DNA of 64,000 nt from an uncultured Bacteroidales bacterium (lineage in GTDB: Bacteria; Bacteroidota; Bacteroidia; Bacteroidales; Bacteroidaceae). The position numbers and the translations under genes are program-made. Shown here in pieces: positions 56,623-64,000 of this stretch. The DNA lies in assembly GCA_902779315.1 (NCBI GenBank), contig CACZBC010000028.1, forward strand, positions 24,471 through 88,470, written 5' to 3'. Numbering within the stretch: position 1 is the first letter of the stretch; every line of letters begins with the position of its first letter. Below the pieces are notes generated by a model that was not told where the DNA came from, made no database searches, and saw nothing but the letters and a program-made list of their open reading frames with translations.

Positions 56623-57797
56623 CTTCTCCTCATCTTTCCGAAGAGGTCGCGCATTCCATCAAGGTCAAAGCCAAGCGAGAAACGCATGGTCTGGTCCAAA
56701 GGATTCGTTTGTGCCGTAGAGAACACATAGGAAGCATCAACAGAGAAGACACTCATGTGGAAACCCGCACCAACGGTAAAGTACTTACGATTACCTTTGT
56801 TCTCGGCCTCGTGATGATAACCTGCACGCAGCATAAAGCGGTCGTTGTAGGTGTATTCAGCACCAAGACTCCACTGGATTTCCTGCATCTCTTCCTTGAA
56901 ACCGCCAGGAGCGTCACCGAAACTCTTGAACATACCTGCAATGGAGGACACATCGTAATAGTCTTTCTGCACGCGGTCTTCGTAGTCGTTATCTGCCTCT
57001 CCCTCATCTTGTTTGGGGTAAGTGGGCACAAGAAGCTTGTTCAAGTCTGCACCAATGCTGAACTTGTTGTACTCGTTGAAGGGAATCGTGAAGTTGCAAC
57101 CCAAGCGAAGATTGGTGGGGATGAACTCCGAGTTGTCGCTTCCGCCATAGGAAATCTTCGAACCAATGTTGCTGATGTTGAGACCCCAGCCGAAGCTGCA
57201 CTCGCGATTGCCTGCCATAAAGTATCCCAGACGATAGAGAGCGATATCGGCGGCAAATGCCTTTCCGGCACTACTTTCTGCCGTATAGTCGTATTTAATG
57301 TCGGAAAGAATGAAACGGAGATTGACACCCATGGAGAACGTTTCGCTGAGCATGCGGCTGTAACCTGCGTCGATAGCCATCTCATAGGGCCTGATGGTCA
57401 TGTCGTCCATGTCTGCGAGGTACACCTCACCAAGGCTGAAGTAACGCAAAGATGCATGTACGGCACTATAGTCTCCTATTCGATAGAAACCCGTCAGGTT
57501 GGCAAGGTTGATGTCGTTCACCAGTTTGCGAAGCCAAGGCGTGTAGCTGACGCCAACACCTGCGCGGGCAATATTGAACGGATACTTAGCCGGGTTCCAA
57601 TACTGTGAATAGACATCTGCCTCGGTTGCAACACCGATGTCGCCCATAGCACCTGCACGAGCATCTGGAGCAATAGCCAAAGAAGTCACGCTGGTATTGA
57701 CGGGATTGAACATGTTCTGCTTGTCCTGCGCAAGGACAACTTCTGTGCTGCATAAGGCGAGCAGCAACAAAGTGCGGATGATTCTGTGTGCTTTCAT
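56619..57797 (-). CDS. porV: T9SS outer-membrane protein PorV
   Basis: A 392-residue FadL-like barrel with signal peptide (about 1-23, VVLAQ). PorV-type N-terminus: VTSLAIAPDARAGAMGDIGVATEADVYSQYWNPAK. In T9SS, PorV binds the sorting domains of cargo and brings them to the PorU sortase. It lies 25 bp downstream of porU. Confidence 0.93.
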   Translation of the reverse strand: MKAHRIIRTLLLLALCSTEVVLAQDKQNMFNPVNTSVTSLAIAPDARAGAMGDIGVATEADVYSQYWNPAKYPFNIARAGVGVSYTPWLRKLVNDINLANLTGFYRIGDYSAVHASLRYFSLGEVYLADMDDMTIRPYEMAIDAGYSRMLSETFSMGVNLRFILSDIKYDYTAESSAGKAFAADIALYRLGYFMAGNRECSFGWGLNISNIGSKISYGGSDNSEFIPTNLRLGCNFTIPFNEYNKFSIGADLNKLLVPTYPKQDEGEADNDYEDRVQKDYYDVSSIAGMFKSFGDAPGGFKEEMQEIQWSLGAEYTYNDRFMLRAGYHHEAENKGNRKYFTVGAGFHMSVFSVDASYVFSTAQTNPLDQTMRFSLGFDLDGMRDLFGKMRRR

Positions 57798-57822
57798 ACT
57801 CTATAATAACTGAGCAAGAGCC

Positions 57823-60800
57823 TTATTTATTGTTCCTAACCACAATTTTTTGCGTCTTTGAGGTCCAATTGCTCTGTCCGCACCTCACTCTGCAACGATA
57901 AAGATATATACCTGAGCCGACTTTTGCCCCAGCTCCGTTAGTAAGATTCCATGTAATGGTGTAGATGCCGCTGGAGTTTCCTGTGTTCTCTTCGTGCATC
58001 CAAATGCGTCTGCCAGAGAAATCGAAGACCTCGAAAACGAAATCACAATTGCTGCCTGGCAAATCGTAGCTTACCATGAAGTTCGTGCTGGTGACGGCTG
58101 GGTTCTGACTTGCCATGAGGCGAAGAATGCTTGTTGCAAGTCCATCGTCTACAACAAAGTCGAGACTTGTCTGGCTCGTGTTGTTAAGGACATCCCATGC
58201 ACGGATGGTTAGGCTGTGCGTGCCGTTCTCAAGTTGCGGAATGTTATAGGCAACTGTGCCTTTAGTGAAGTCGCCGAACTCGTGGGCATAGTATTCGTTG
58301 ATGTTGTATGTCATGTCGCCTCTGCCGTCAATACATAGCGAGAGGTCATGGCCAATGCCGTTACCGCTTGTGCTTATACCGCTGGCGTCGTTCAGTTGTG
58401 CCACGAAGAGTGGGGTGGCGTTGACTGTGCCTCCGTTCTGGAAGTCTTCGTCATTGAGATAAGCGAATATCTGAGGCCCATCCTTGTCAAAGTCTGTGTT
58501 GTCCACAATGCCGCCAAGCGGAATGTCTTCGTTGTAGCCGTTTGCTTCAATCCCATTGGTTGTGTCTATGGCATAGAAGACGAGTCGGCCGGCTTCGTTG
58601 CTGAAGTTGATGTCGACGGGAATGATGAACTCTTCCGAGAACAGACCGGCGCGAACACTATCCTGTGACTCGTAGAGCATGGCGTTTCGGTCTGTGAAGG
58701 TAAAAGCTGCGTCTGCTCCGGCGTTGTTGCGGCAAATAATGGTCTCCTTGTTGTCGAAGAGGCGCGTGTGTACGATGCCGTTGAAGGTCGTCATCGTAGT
58801 GCCGTCTGCTTGTGCGATATGTCCTGAGAGCTTCACGCGTTCGCCTGCCTTGAGCGGAATGGCTGTGCCGTTCACCTCATGATCGTTGATTTTGTCTACG
58901 ATAACCTTCTGTTTGGGGTTACCCATAGTAAGGGCGGGATCACCGAGTAACGCATATTGGAGTTTGTTCTCCAAGTATCCTGCTTCGCGTCCGTCGCTAA
59001 TGATACTGTTCTTGGATAGTCGGATTGCATCACCGATGCGATTGCGCTCGTTGTTCGTGGTACTGTTGGTGAAGAGGTACTGCATGAAATAGCGGTTCAT
59101 GTTGTAGTTCTGGCTGGCATAGACGGTACGTGTTGTGCCATAGAAGGCAAGAGCGCCGCCATTGGGGTTGAGTACAGCCGCTTCGCCGATGTTGCCGTTG
59201 TTCGAGTCGAAAGGCATAACGTCGCAGGCGCAAGTCACCCACAGGGGCAACTTCGTGCTCTTGATGGTCTCGAAGTCTTCGCGCAGAATCACGTATTCGT
59301 GGCTGAATGCATGAGCACCAGCATGACCGGTATAGTTCATCACCAGAGCGCCGTCACTCATTTGTTTCTTAATCTGTTTGGCTGCTTCGGGATAGGTGTT
59401 GCTCTTGGCCGAGCTGACGCGTGTATATGCATCCCACATGATTTTGTGCACTTCCATATCGGGGAACTTTGAGATGATGTTCTCCGCAACATTGTTGGCA
59501 TAGCGCATGTGTTCATTCTGGTCACCGTCGTCACCCAGTATGTAAACAAGGTTTTTCCAGGGGCCTGTGTTCTGGTGGCTCATATAGGCGATACTCTTGT
59601 CCACCATAATCTTGGCATCGGCAATTTGTGTGACAGGGAATCGTCCGATGCCTATGTCGCTCTTTTCACGCAGAAGATTGTATCCTTCGCCATCGTCGAG
59701 CAGTCCGAAGTAGTCTTCCATGATGTAGCTCTTGGTGTCGCTGAAGCTGTTTTCGCTTTCGTAGCAGAGCAGGAAGTCGTCGGGATTGCTGTTTCGCCAA
59801 GCTCCCGAAAGCATGCGGTTGTCCCAAGCGCAGTCGCCCATGAGCAAGAGGTAGCGGGGAGCGACATCTACGCTGGCAGCCTTGTCGTAGAGCATCTTCA
59901 TGAAGAGTCGGTAGGCTGTCGGATCGGGTGTTCCGCTCGAGAATTCGTTGTATATCTGATCTGCACGGACTACGGCTACATGCATTCTGTCGTATTGCGC
60001 ATGGGCATCTGCCAGGCGTTGTGCTTCGGAGAGCAGTTTCCCGCTTGTCGGTATGATGATGACCATATCGAGGCTGTCGAGGCTGTGCAGGTTCTGGTTT
60101 TCAATGTTTTCCACAAAGGTGGGTTCGGGGAAGGAGGCTGTGGTGTTGAATGCCACGAAGTGTTCTCCGCCGTTATCTACTTTGATGGTATATGTCTCAC
60201 CTTCCTGTGTGCCTGGAACCAAAGCGTCCTTCTTCTCCAGACTGCCTGTCCGGATGACCTTGACGTTGGTGCCTGAGATGTTGAATGTTGCGGCATCATT
60301 TCCGGAGTGGGTGAAGTCGACGAAGCCGTTTGCCTTGGTGCTAAGCTTGCGGTCGTAACTGTATGCCAGATAGTCCAGACGTGCTTTTTTGCCGGATTGC
60401 GAGCGCAGGTTTATGCTGAGCTTTGCAGGTGTGCCTTGTTCGGCCAGGTCGTAGTCGCTCGTGGTGGATGTGGCGTAGATGTAATCTGCGAGGGGAGGAA
60501 CACTGAAGGAACTTGCCTGTGTGCCATTGATGGTGACGCTAACCTGGTTGGTCGAAGCATCGGAACTGGTGAAGACAATTCTCAGCTTTCCGTTGCCGAC
60601 AGGATCTGTGGCATAGAGGGAATAGTTGTGGGAGTTGCTGTTGGCATAGTTCTCGCCATCGTAGAGGTGACGTCCGAAAGAATACCACGCATATTCGTCC
60701 TTTTCGTAGAGCGTGTGTGCTCTGGTGCTATTGTATGCTTGTCGTGGGAGGTCGGGGTTGAAGGAGAGCGTTTCCATAGTGGAAGGCGCATCTTCTTGCG

Positions 60801-61569
60801 TCAGGAAATAGCAAGCCTGACGGGCGAATGTGTTGGTGATGCGTGTGTCTCCGTTCCAATGAATCAGGCCGTTTCCCCAGAATATCCAGCTGTCCGTCTG
60901 GTTGTTATAGTAGAGTGGCACTTCGACCATATCGTCGTAGTGTGTGCCCTTGCGGATGAGTTCGGGCAACAGATGACCGCCATAGCCGTAGAGATGCACG
61001 TTGTCGGGATTGGTGAAGCCCATCTTCTTGAGCGAGGCGCGCGAGAACTGGTAGAGCCCGTCCTCCTTGATGCTGACCTTTACCCACTTGCCGCTTGCCA
61101 GCTTCGAGTTGGCTGCATAGCGTCCTTCGCTGGCGGCTTCTCGCCTGGGGGCATTGAGCCTTCCGCTTTGCTTGGCATTGATGACGATTTGTGCGCTGAC
61201 GAGCTTCTCGTATTTCGAGCCTTGGCGACGAATGGGGATGAAGGAGATGTCGAGCAATCCCTTGCCGCGTTCCACACCGACAAATGTCTCAACGTCAATC
61301 GTTTCGCTGATGAGGCTGTCGAATTGTTCTGCCACTTGTGCTTCCTTGCCGCTCAGCGGAGCATACTCGGGGTAGAGCAGCGAGACGGTGTAGGTGTGTG
61401 TGCGATAGTCTGTTTCCAAAGGTACGACCTCGGTATAGACGGGCAGCACGGAGTCGATTCGCATCTCGTTCCAGTCGAGGCTGGTGAAGACCAATCCTTT
61501 CTCCTGCTGTGCGATGGCTGCCTGCATCATTGTTGCAAGCACCAGGCATATAGTATAAATTCGTTTCAT
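57823..61569 (-). CDS. porU: T9SS sortase PorU
   Basis: A 1248-residue signal-peptide-bearing protease. The peptidase C25 (gingipain-like) domain lies at about residues 500-890: VMNYTGHAGAHAF with the catalytic His near 745, and WVTCACDVMPFDSNNG with the catalytic Cys near 780. The C-terminus has an FnIII-like domain and a weak sorting-type end (IYTITWNLTNGAGAKVGSGIYLYR). PorU cleaves cargo sorting domains and attaches them to A-LPS at the cell surface. Together with porV it shows a T9SS is present, in agreement with the tail-bearing proteins in the first 10 kb. Confidence 0.93.
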   Translation of the reverse strand: MKRIYTICLVLATMMQAAIAQQEKGLVFTSLDWNEMRIDSVLPVYTEVVPLETDYRTHTYTVSLLYPEYAPLSGKEAQVAEQFDSLISETIDVETFVGVERGKGLLDISFIPIRRQGSKYEKLVSAQIVINAKQSGRLNAPRREAASEGRYAANSKLASGKWVKVSIKEDGLYQFSRASLKKMGFTNPDNVHLYGYGGHLLPELIRKGTHYDDMVEVPLYYNNQTDSWIFWGNGLIHWNGDTRITNTFARQACYFLTQEDAPSTMETLSFNPDLPRQAYNSTRAHTLYEKDEYAWYSFGRHLYDGENYANSNSHNYSLYATDPVGNGKLRIVFTSSDASTNQVSVTINGTQASSFSVPPLADYIYATSTTSDYDLAEQGTPAKLSINLRSQSGKKARLDYLAYSYDRKLSTKANGFVDFTHSGNDAATFNISGTNVKVIRTGSLEKKDALVPGTQEGETYTIKVDNGGEHFVAFNTTASFPEPTFVENIENQNLHSLDSLDMVIIIPTSGKLLSEAQRLADAHAQYDRMHVAVVRADQIYNEFSSGTPDPTAYRLFMKMLYDKAASVDVAPRYLLLMGDCAWDNRMLSGAWRNSNPDDFLLCYESENSFSDTKSYIMEDYFGLLDDGEGYNLLREKSDIGIGRFPVTQIADAKIMVDKSIAYMSHQNTGPWKNLVYILGDDGDQNEHMRYANNVAENIISKFPDMEVHKIMWDAYTRVSSAKSNTYPEAAKQIKKQMSDGALVMNYTGHAGAHAFSHEYVILREDFETIKSTKLPLWVTCACDVMPFDSNNGNIGEAAVLNPNGGALAFYGTTRTVYASQNYNMNRYFMQYLFTNSTTNNERNRIGDAIRLSKNSIISDGREAGYLENKLQYALLGDPALTMGNPKQKVIVDKINDHEVNGTAIPLKAGERVKLSGHIAQADGTTMTTFNGIVHTRLFDNKETIICRNNAGADAAFTFTDRNAMLYESQDSVRAGLFSEEFIIPVDINFSNEAGRLVFYAIDTTNGIEANGYNEDIPLGGIVDNTDFDKDGPQIFAYLNDEDFQNGGTVNATPLFVAQLNDASGISTSGNGIGHDLSLCIDGRGDMTYNINEYYAHEFGDFTKGTVAYNIPQLENGTHSLTIRAWDVLNNTSQTSLDFVVDDGLATSILRLMASQNPAVTSTNFMVSYDLPGSNCDFVFEVFDFSGRRIWMHEENTGNSSGIYTITWNLTNGAGAKVGSGIYLYRCRVRCGQSNWTSKTQKIVVRNNK

Positions 61570-61584
61570 ACGAGTTGATATTTG

Positions 61585-61611
61585 TTCCCCCTAAAGGGGG
61601 TTAGGGGGTCC
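61585..61611 (-). terminator. C-rich hairpin, Bacteroidota-type intergenic repeat
   Basis: The minus strand reads GGACCCCCTAACCCCC then TTTAGGGGG, a 5-bp C/G stem directly after the FAH gene stop. Such CCCCCT-based hairpins recur in Bacteroidota genomes; this one likely ends the FAH transcript. Confidence 0.65.
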
Positions 61612-62232
61612 TTATTTTACATTAAATTCCAGTACCTTTTCTCCTTCGAGGTAACCTTCCAGGTGGTCTTCCACGTTGACCGGCCCCACTCCGACAGGTG
61701 TTCCTGTGAAGATGATGTCGCCCGTCTTGAGCGTGAAGAACTGGCTGATGAAGCTCACCAGTCTGTCCACTCCGAAGAGCATGTCCTTCGTGTGGCCCTC
61801 TTGCACCTGCTCGCCGTTACGAAGCAAGTGGAAGTGGAGGTCCTGAATGCTTTTCCCGTAGCGGGAGAGTGGCATCCATTTCCCGATGGCGGCACTTCCG
61901 TCGAAGCCTTTGCAGAGGTCCCAGGGCAGTCCTTTCTGCCGCAACTGCTCCTGCAAGTCCCTGGCTGTGAAGTCGATGCCTACCGTCACCTCGTCGTAGT
62001 AGCGATGGGCAAAGCGTTCAGGGATGCTCCTGCCCAAATGGTTGATGCGTACACAAAGCTCCGTTTCGTAGTCGCAGCGCTTCGTGTATGCAGGGATGAA
62101 GAACGGCTTGCCGCCCGAGAGCAGCGCAGAGTCCGCCTTCGTGAAGACCACAGGCTCTTCTATATTTAATAACGAATTTTGCAGCTCTTTATTGTGTGCT
62201 GCATAGTTCATTCCTATGCCGAATATCTTCAT
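61612..62232 (-). CDS. Fumarylacetoacetate hydrolase family protein
   Basis: A 206-residue enzyme of the FAH superfamily. Motifs: MNYAAHNKEL, EEPVVFTKADSAL and a YETELCVRI metal-binding Glu, GIDFTARDLQ and FTGTPVGVG. Members hydrolyse or decarboxylate beta-keto acids or catechol products, and several act as acylpyruvases. The short length fits the YcgM-like class. The exact substrate is not known. Confidence 0.92.
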   Translation of the reverse strand: MKIFGIGMNYAAHNKELQNSLLNIEEPVVFTKADSALLSGGKPFFIPAYTKRCDYETELCVRINHLGRSIPERFAHRYYDEVTVGIDFTARDLQEQLRQKGLPWDLCKGFDGSAAIGKWMPLSRYGKSIQDLHFHLLRNGEQVQEGHTKDMLFGVDRLVSFISQFFTLKTGDIIFTGTPVGVGPVNVEDHLEGYLEGEKVLEFNVK

Positions 62233-62261
62233 TTTACGTTATTCAACGTACATTTCGGGCG

Positions 62262-62292
62262 TAAAGTTACGAATAAGCAAGCACAAAACAAA
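62262..62292 (-). promoter_or_regulatory. Promoter of the FAH gene
   Basis: Minus-strand -7 box TAACTTTA (62262-62269) with a TTTG -33 element at 62289-62292, 19 bp apart. The rest of the 150-bp gap shows nothing else. Confidence 0.6.
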
Positions 62293-62385
62293 ATAAATTC
62301 TATTTATTTTTATTGTCAGGTGCAAAAGTAGCTCGACGGAGTCAGGATGTGGGAAGAGATTTTCTTTCCGTCCTTGATGTGGATT

Positions 62386-64000
62386 CTACCACTCGCCCCA
62401 GAGGAGGGTGCCGTCTTGGGCCTGGCCTTCCGCTTCGATGCTCAGAGTTGTCTGGCGAGAGTTGTTGTAAAACGTGACTTCTGCTTCGCCTTCTTCATTC
62501 AACTTGAGGTTTGGATTCCAATAGAGCGTTCGGCGATAGTCTTTCTGACCTTCTGGCAATTTGTGCTTGCTGTAGTCGGGATGGTAGAAGTCCTCGGGAA
62601 TTGCATAGCCATCAAGGACAATATAACGGTCTCTGTAGGTTATGCGTTTCGCATCATCAAGGAAACGACGCAGGTCAACTGTCACTTCCGGCATATCTGC
62701 ACCCCAGAACAGATCGCTGCCCTCCTTGCGGGGAGAGTAGTCCGTATAGACATACACTTTGTGAAGGTTTGCCAGATGATTGTATTTAAGCTGTTCCTCG
62801 GCTACCTGCACGCTGTTCTCCGAAAGGAATCTTCCGTTCCATCGCCTGTCTATTTTCAACTTGTCCCCCGTATGTTGTCCCATATCGCCCACAACCAGAT
62901 GACACAGTAATTCCGTAAACGACCAAGAGCCGGCAAAGAAGGCTGAGGTCAGTCCTGCATCGACCAGCTGGTTGTAGGCATCATAGACGTCCATCACTAA
63001 TGCGGGCTTGGTCAGGTCCACTTTTCGATGAATCCTTCTTCTTGACTTTACCTTGACTTCCCGAAGGTTTGTCACGTCTGCCAGCATGCTTTGTTTTGAG
63101 TTGGACTCATCTTCTTTTTCCATGAATTGTTGCTGATAGAATTCATAGGGTTTCACCCAACGGGGAAAACATCTGTGTAGCCTGACATTATAGTCCGCAT
63201 ATTCGTCGGCACTGGGTAATAGCCATTGATGCGAAACCTCATAGCCACCTCCTTTGCCTTTCTTCATCAGTTTTTCTTTCTTCTTCTCGTCCTTCTTTTT
63301 GGCCTTTGCAAGCTTCTTCGAATCTGTTGACGACAGATGCATGAAGCAGTAACCTCCGAAGTGTGGGGCTAGGAAACTGAACTTGCCATTTGCCTTGAGA
63401 TTCATTTTCCCATAAACGGGAGACGATCCTGGCTGGATAAATTCCGAATATAAAATAGTATTTTGTGGGACGCCATTCAGGAACTCAACTTCGTTTGTAT
63501 AGCTTTCGTGCTTCGAAGAAGAAGTGTTTGTCGTAGTCGAGGCATCTGTTCTTGCATAAGCCGTTTCGCCACTCGTTCTGTCGGATACTGCATTCCCTTG
63601 TGTTTGATTTGCTATACCCACACCTCTTAATGACATGTTTCCATAAGTTGTGAGGGCGGACTCATACCCCCCTTCATTATGTCCTTCCTCGTCTCCCAAT
63701 ACTATTTGCCCTCTCAGCCACAGCGGAATGGGAGCTATGCCTGTTTCTCTCATTTCTACATGTTCACTGCCAAACGATTTTAGGTAGAATCCGTCTTCTT
63801 GGTCGAGAGGCGTGTATTTGCTGACTTCTCCGGTTATTATCTGCGACTTCTCGTAGGGCTCCACTATTTCTGGCACGTTGATGCTGAACCTGCGCCAACC
63901 TTGCACCATGAGCAGGAGGTCGAGGTGATGCCAGTGTTCTGCATCGTCCTTCTCGAAGTAATAGCCCGGGTTCTCCACAAAACCTTTTATGTGGCTGGAG
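62386..64000 (-). CDS. Partial large secreted MG2/plug-type protein, C-terminal part
   Basis: The frame is open to the window edge, so the N-terminus lies beyond base 64000. The visible about 538 residues include DLLLMVQGWRRFSINVPE (a motif common in large Bacteroidota MG2/TonB-plug-like proteins), a Lys-rich linker (KKLAKAKKKDEKKKEKLMKK), and the usual C-terminal end (RTLYWNPNLKLNEEGEAEVTFYNNSRQTTLSIEAEG). The role is unknown; such proteins carry alpha-2-macroglobulin-like MG2 domains and a plug domain further upstream. Confidence 0.75.
   Translation of the reverse strand, partial: SSHIKGFVENPGYYFEKDDAEHWHHLDLLLMVQGWRRFSINVPEIVEPYEKSQIITGEVSKYTPLDQEDGFYLKSFGSEHVEMRETGIAPIPLWLRGQIVLGDEEGHNEGGYESALTTYGNMSLRGVGIANQTQGNAVSDRTSGETAYARTDASTTTNTSSSKHESYTNEVEFLNGVPQNTILYSEFIQPGSSPVYGKMNLKANGKFSFLAPHFGGYCFMHLSSTDSKKLAKAKKKDEKKKEKLMKKGKGGGYEVSHQWLLPSADEYADYNVRLHRCFPRWVKPYEFYQQQFMEKEDESNSKQSMLADVTNLREVKVKSRRRIHRKVDLTKPALVMDVYDAYNQLVDAGLTSAFFAGSWSFTELLCHLVVGDMGQHTGDKLKIDRRWNGRFLSENSVQVAEEQLKYNHLANLHKVYVYTDYSPRKEGSDLFWGADMPEVTVDLRRFLDDAKRITYRDRYIVLDGYAIPEDFYHPDYSKHKLPEGQKDYRRTLYWNPNLKLNEEGEAEVTFYNNSRQTTLSIEAEGQAQDGTLLWGEW

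Overview
This window reads as a chromosomal segment of a Bacteroidota bacterium, most likely a Prevotellaceae species (Prevotella sensu lato). The grounds are promoter-like TAnnTTTG boxes in front of many genes, lipobox and type IX secretion (T9SS) export signals, large secreted proteins ending in the Prevotella-type tail (YxLxGxx...KGIYIxxGKK), and a gene set (DUF1846, DUF3078, PCMD, PorU/PorV, split V-type ATPase, GH92, GH29, GH2) typical of that group. Composition looks uniform. I see no phage, transposase, CRISPR array, rRNA or tRNA.

Region 1 (1-10068): the end of a T9SS-type adhesin, a micro-ORF and a strong terminator. Then comes a cobalamin-riboswitch-controlled locus: a TonB-dependent BtuB receptor, a BtuG-like beta-propeller protein, and a large protein with two DUF4465 modules followed by a second micro-ORF and terminator. 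The propeller and the DUF4465 protein both end in T9SS-like tails, which suggests B12 capture proteins displayed by T9SS rather than by lipid anchors. Region 2 (10086-14164): nucleotidyltransferase (frame broken) and HisC-like aminotransferase, divergent from a CDP-alcohol phosphatidyltransferase and a flippase-like membrane protein; probably a phospholipid head-group or phosphonate-type pathway. Region 3 (14338-17349): an ECF sigma factor fused to a membrane-anchored regulatory-like protein, plus two short ORFs. Region 4 (17437-31721, all minus strand): oxidoreductase, porin and secreted beta-galactosidase; lytic transglycosylase, uridine kinase and fucosidase; a broken NTP transferase; and V-ATPase subunits K, I and D without E, A and B. 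Region 5 (32332-39299): four-helix-bundle protein, O-antigen flippase, acyltransferase and glycosyltransferase (a polysaccharide module), then cyclophilin, PCMD lipoprotein and an outer-membrane protein. Region 6 (39464-48696): DUF1846 protein, HD hydrolase, LptD-like protein, EngB, DUF3078 protein and YidC (envelope biogenesis). Region 7 (48728-55015): DPP5-like peptidase and MFSD1-like transporter, both frame-broken, then a GH92 mannosidase. Region 8 (55114-64000): acyltransferase, IspF, PorV and PorU in one operon, FAH-family protein, and the partial end of a large MG2/plug-type protein.

Two features stand out. First, seven intergenic sites carry degenerate tandem arrays with an exact 22-bp period and a shared half-unit vocabulary; an eighth site has a 22-bp repeat of different sequence but the same GATTGC start. 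They abut stop codons and in one case fill the whole gap between convergent genes. Second, several genes are broken by small internal deletions or, in one case, a clean 19-bp tandem duplication; this may be real decay or an assembly artefact.
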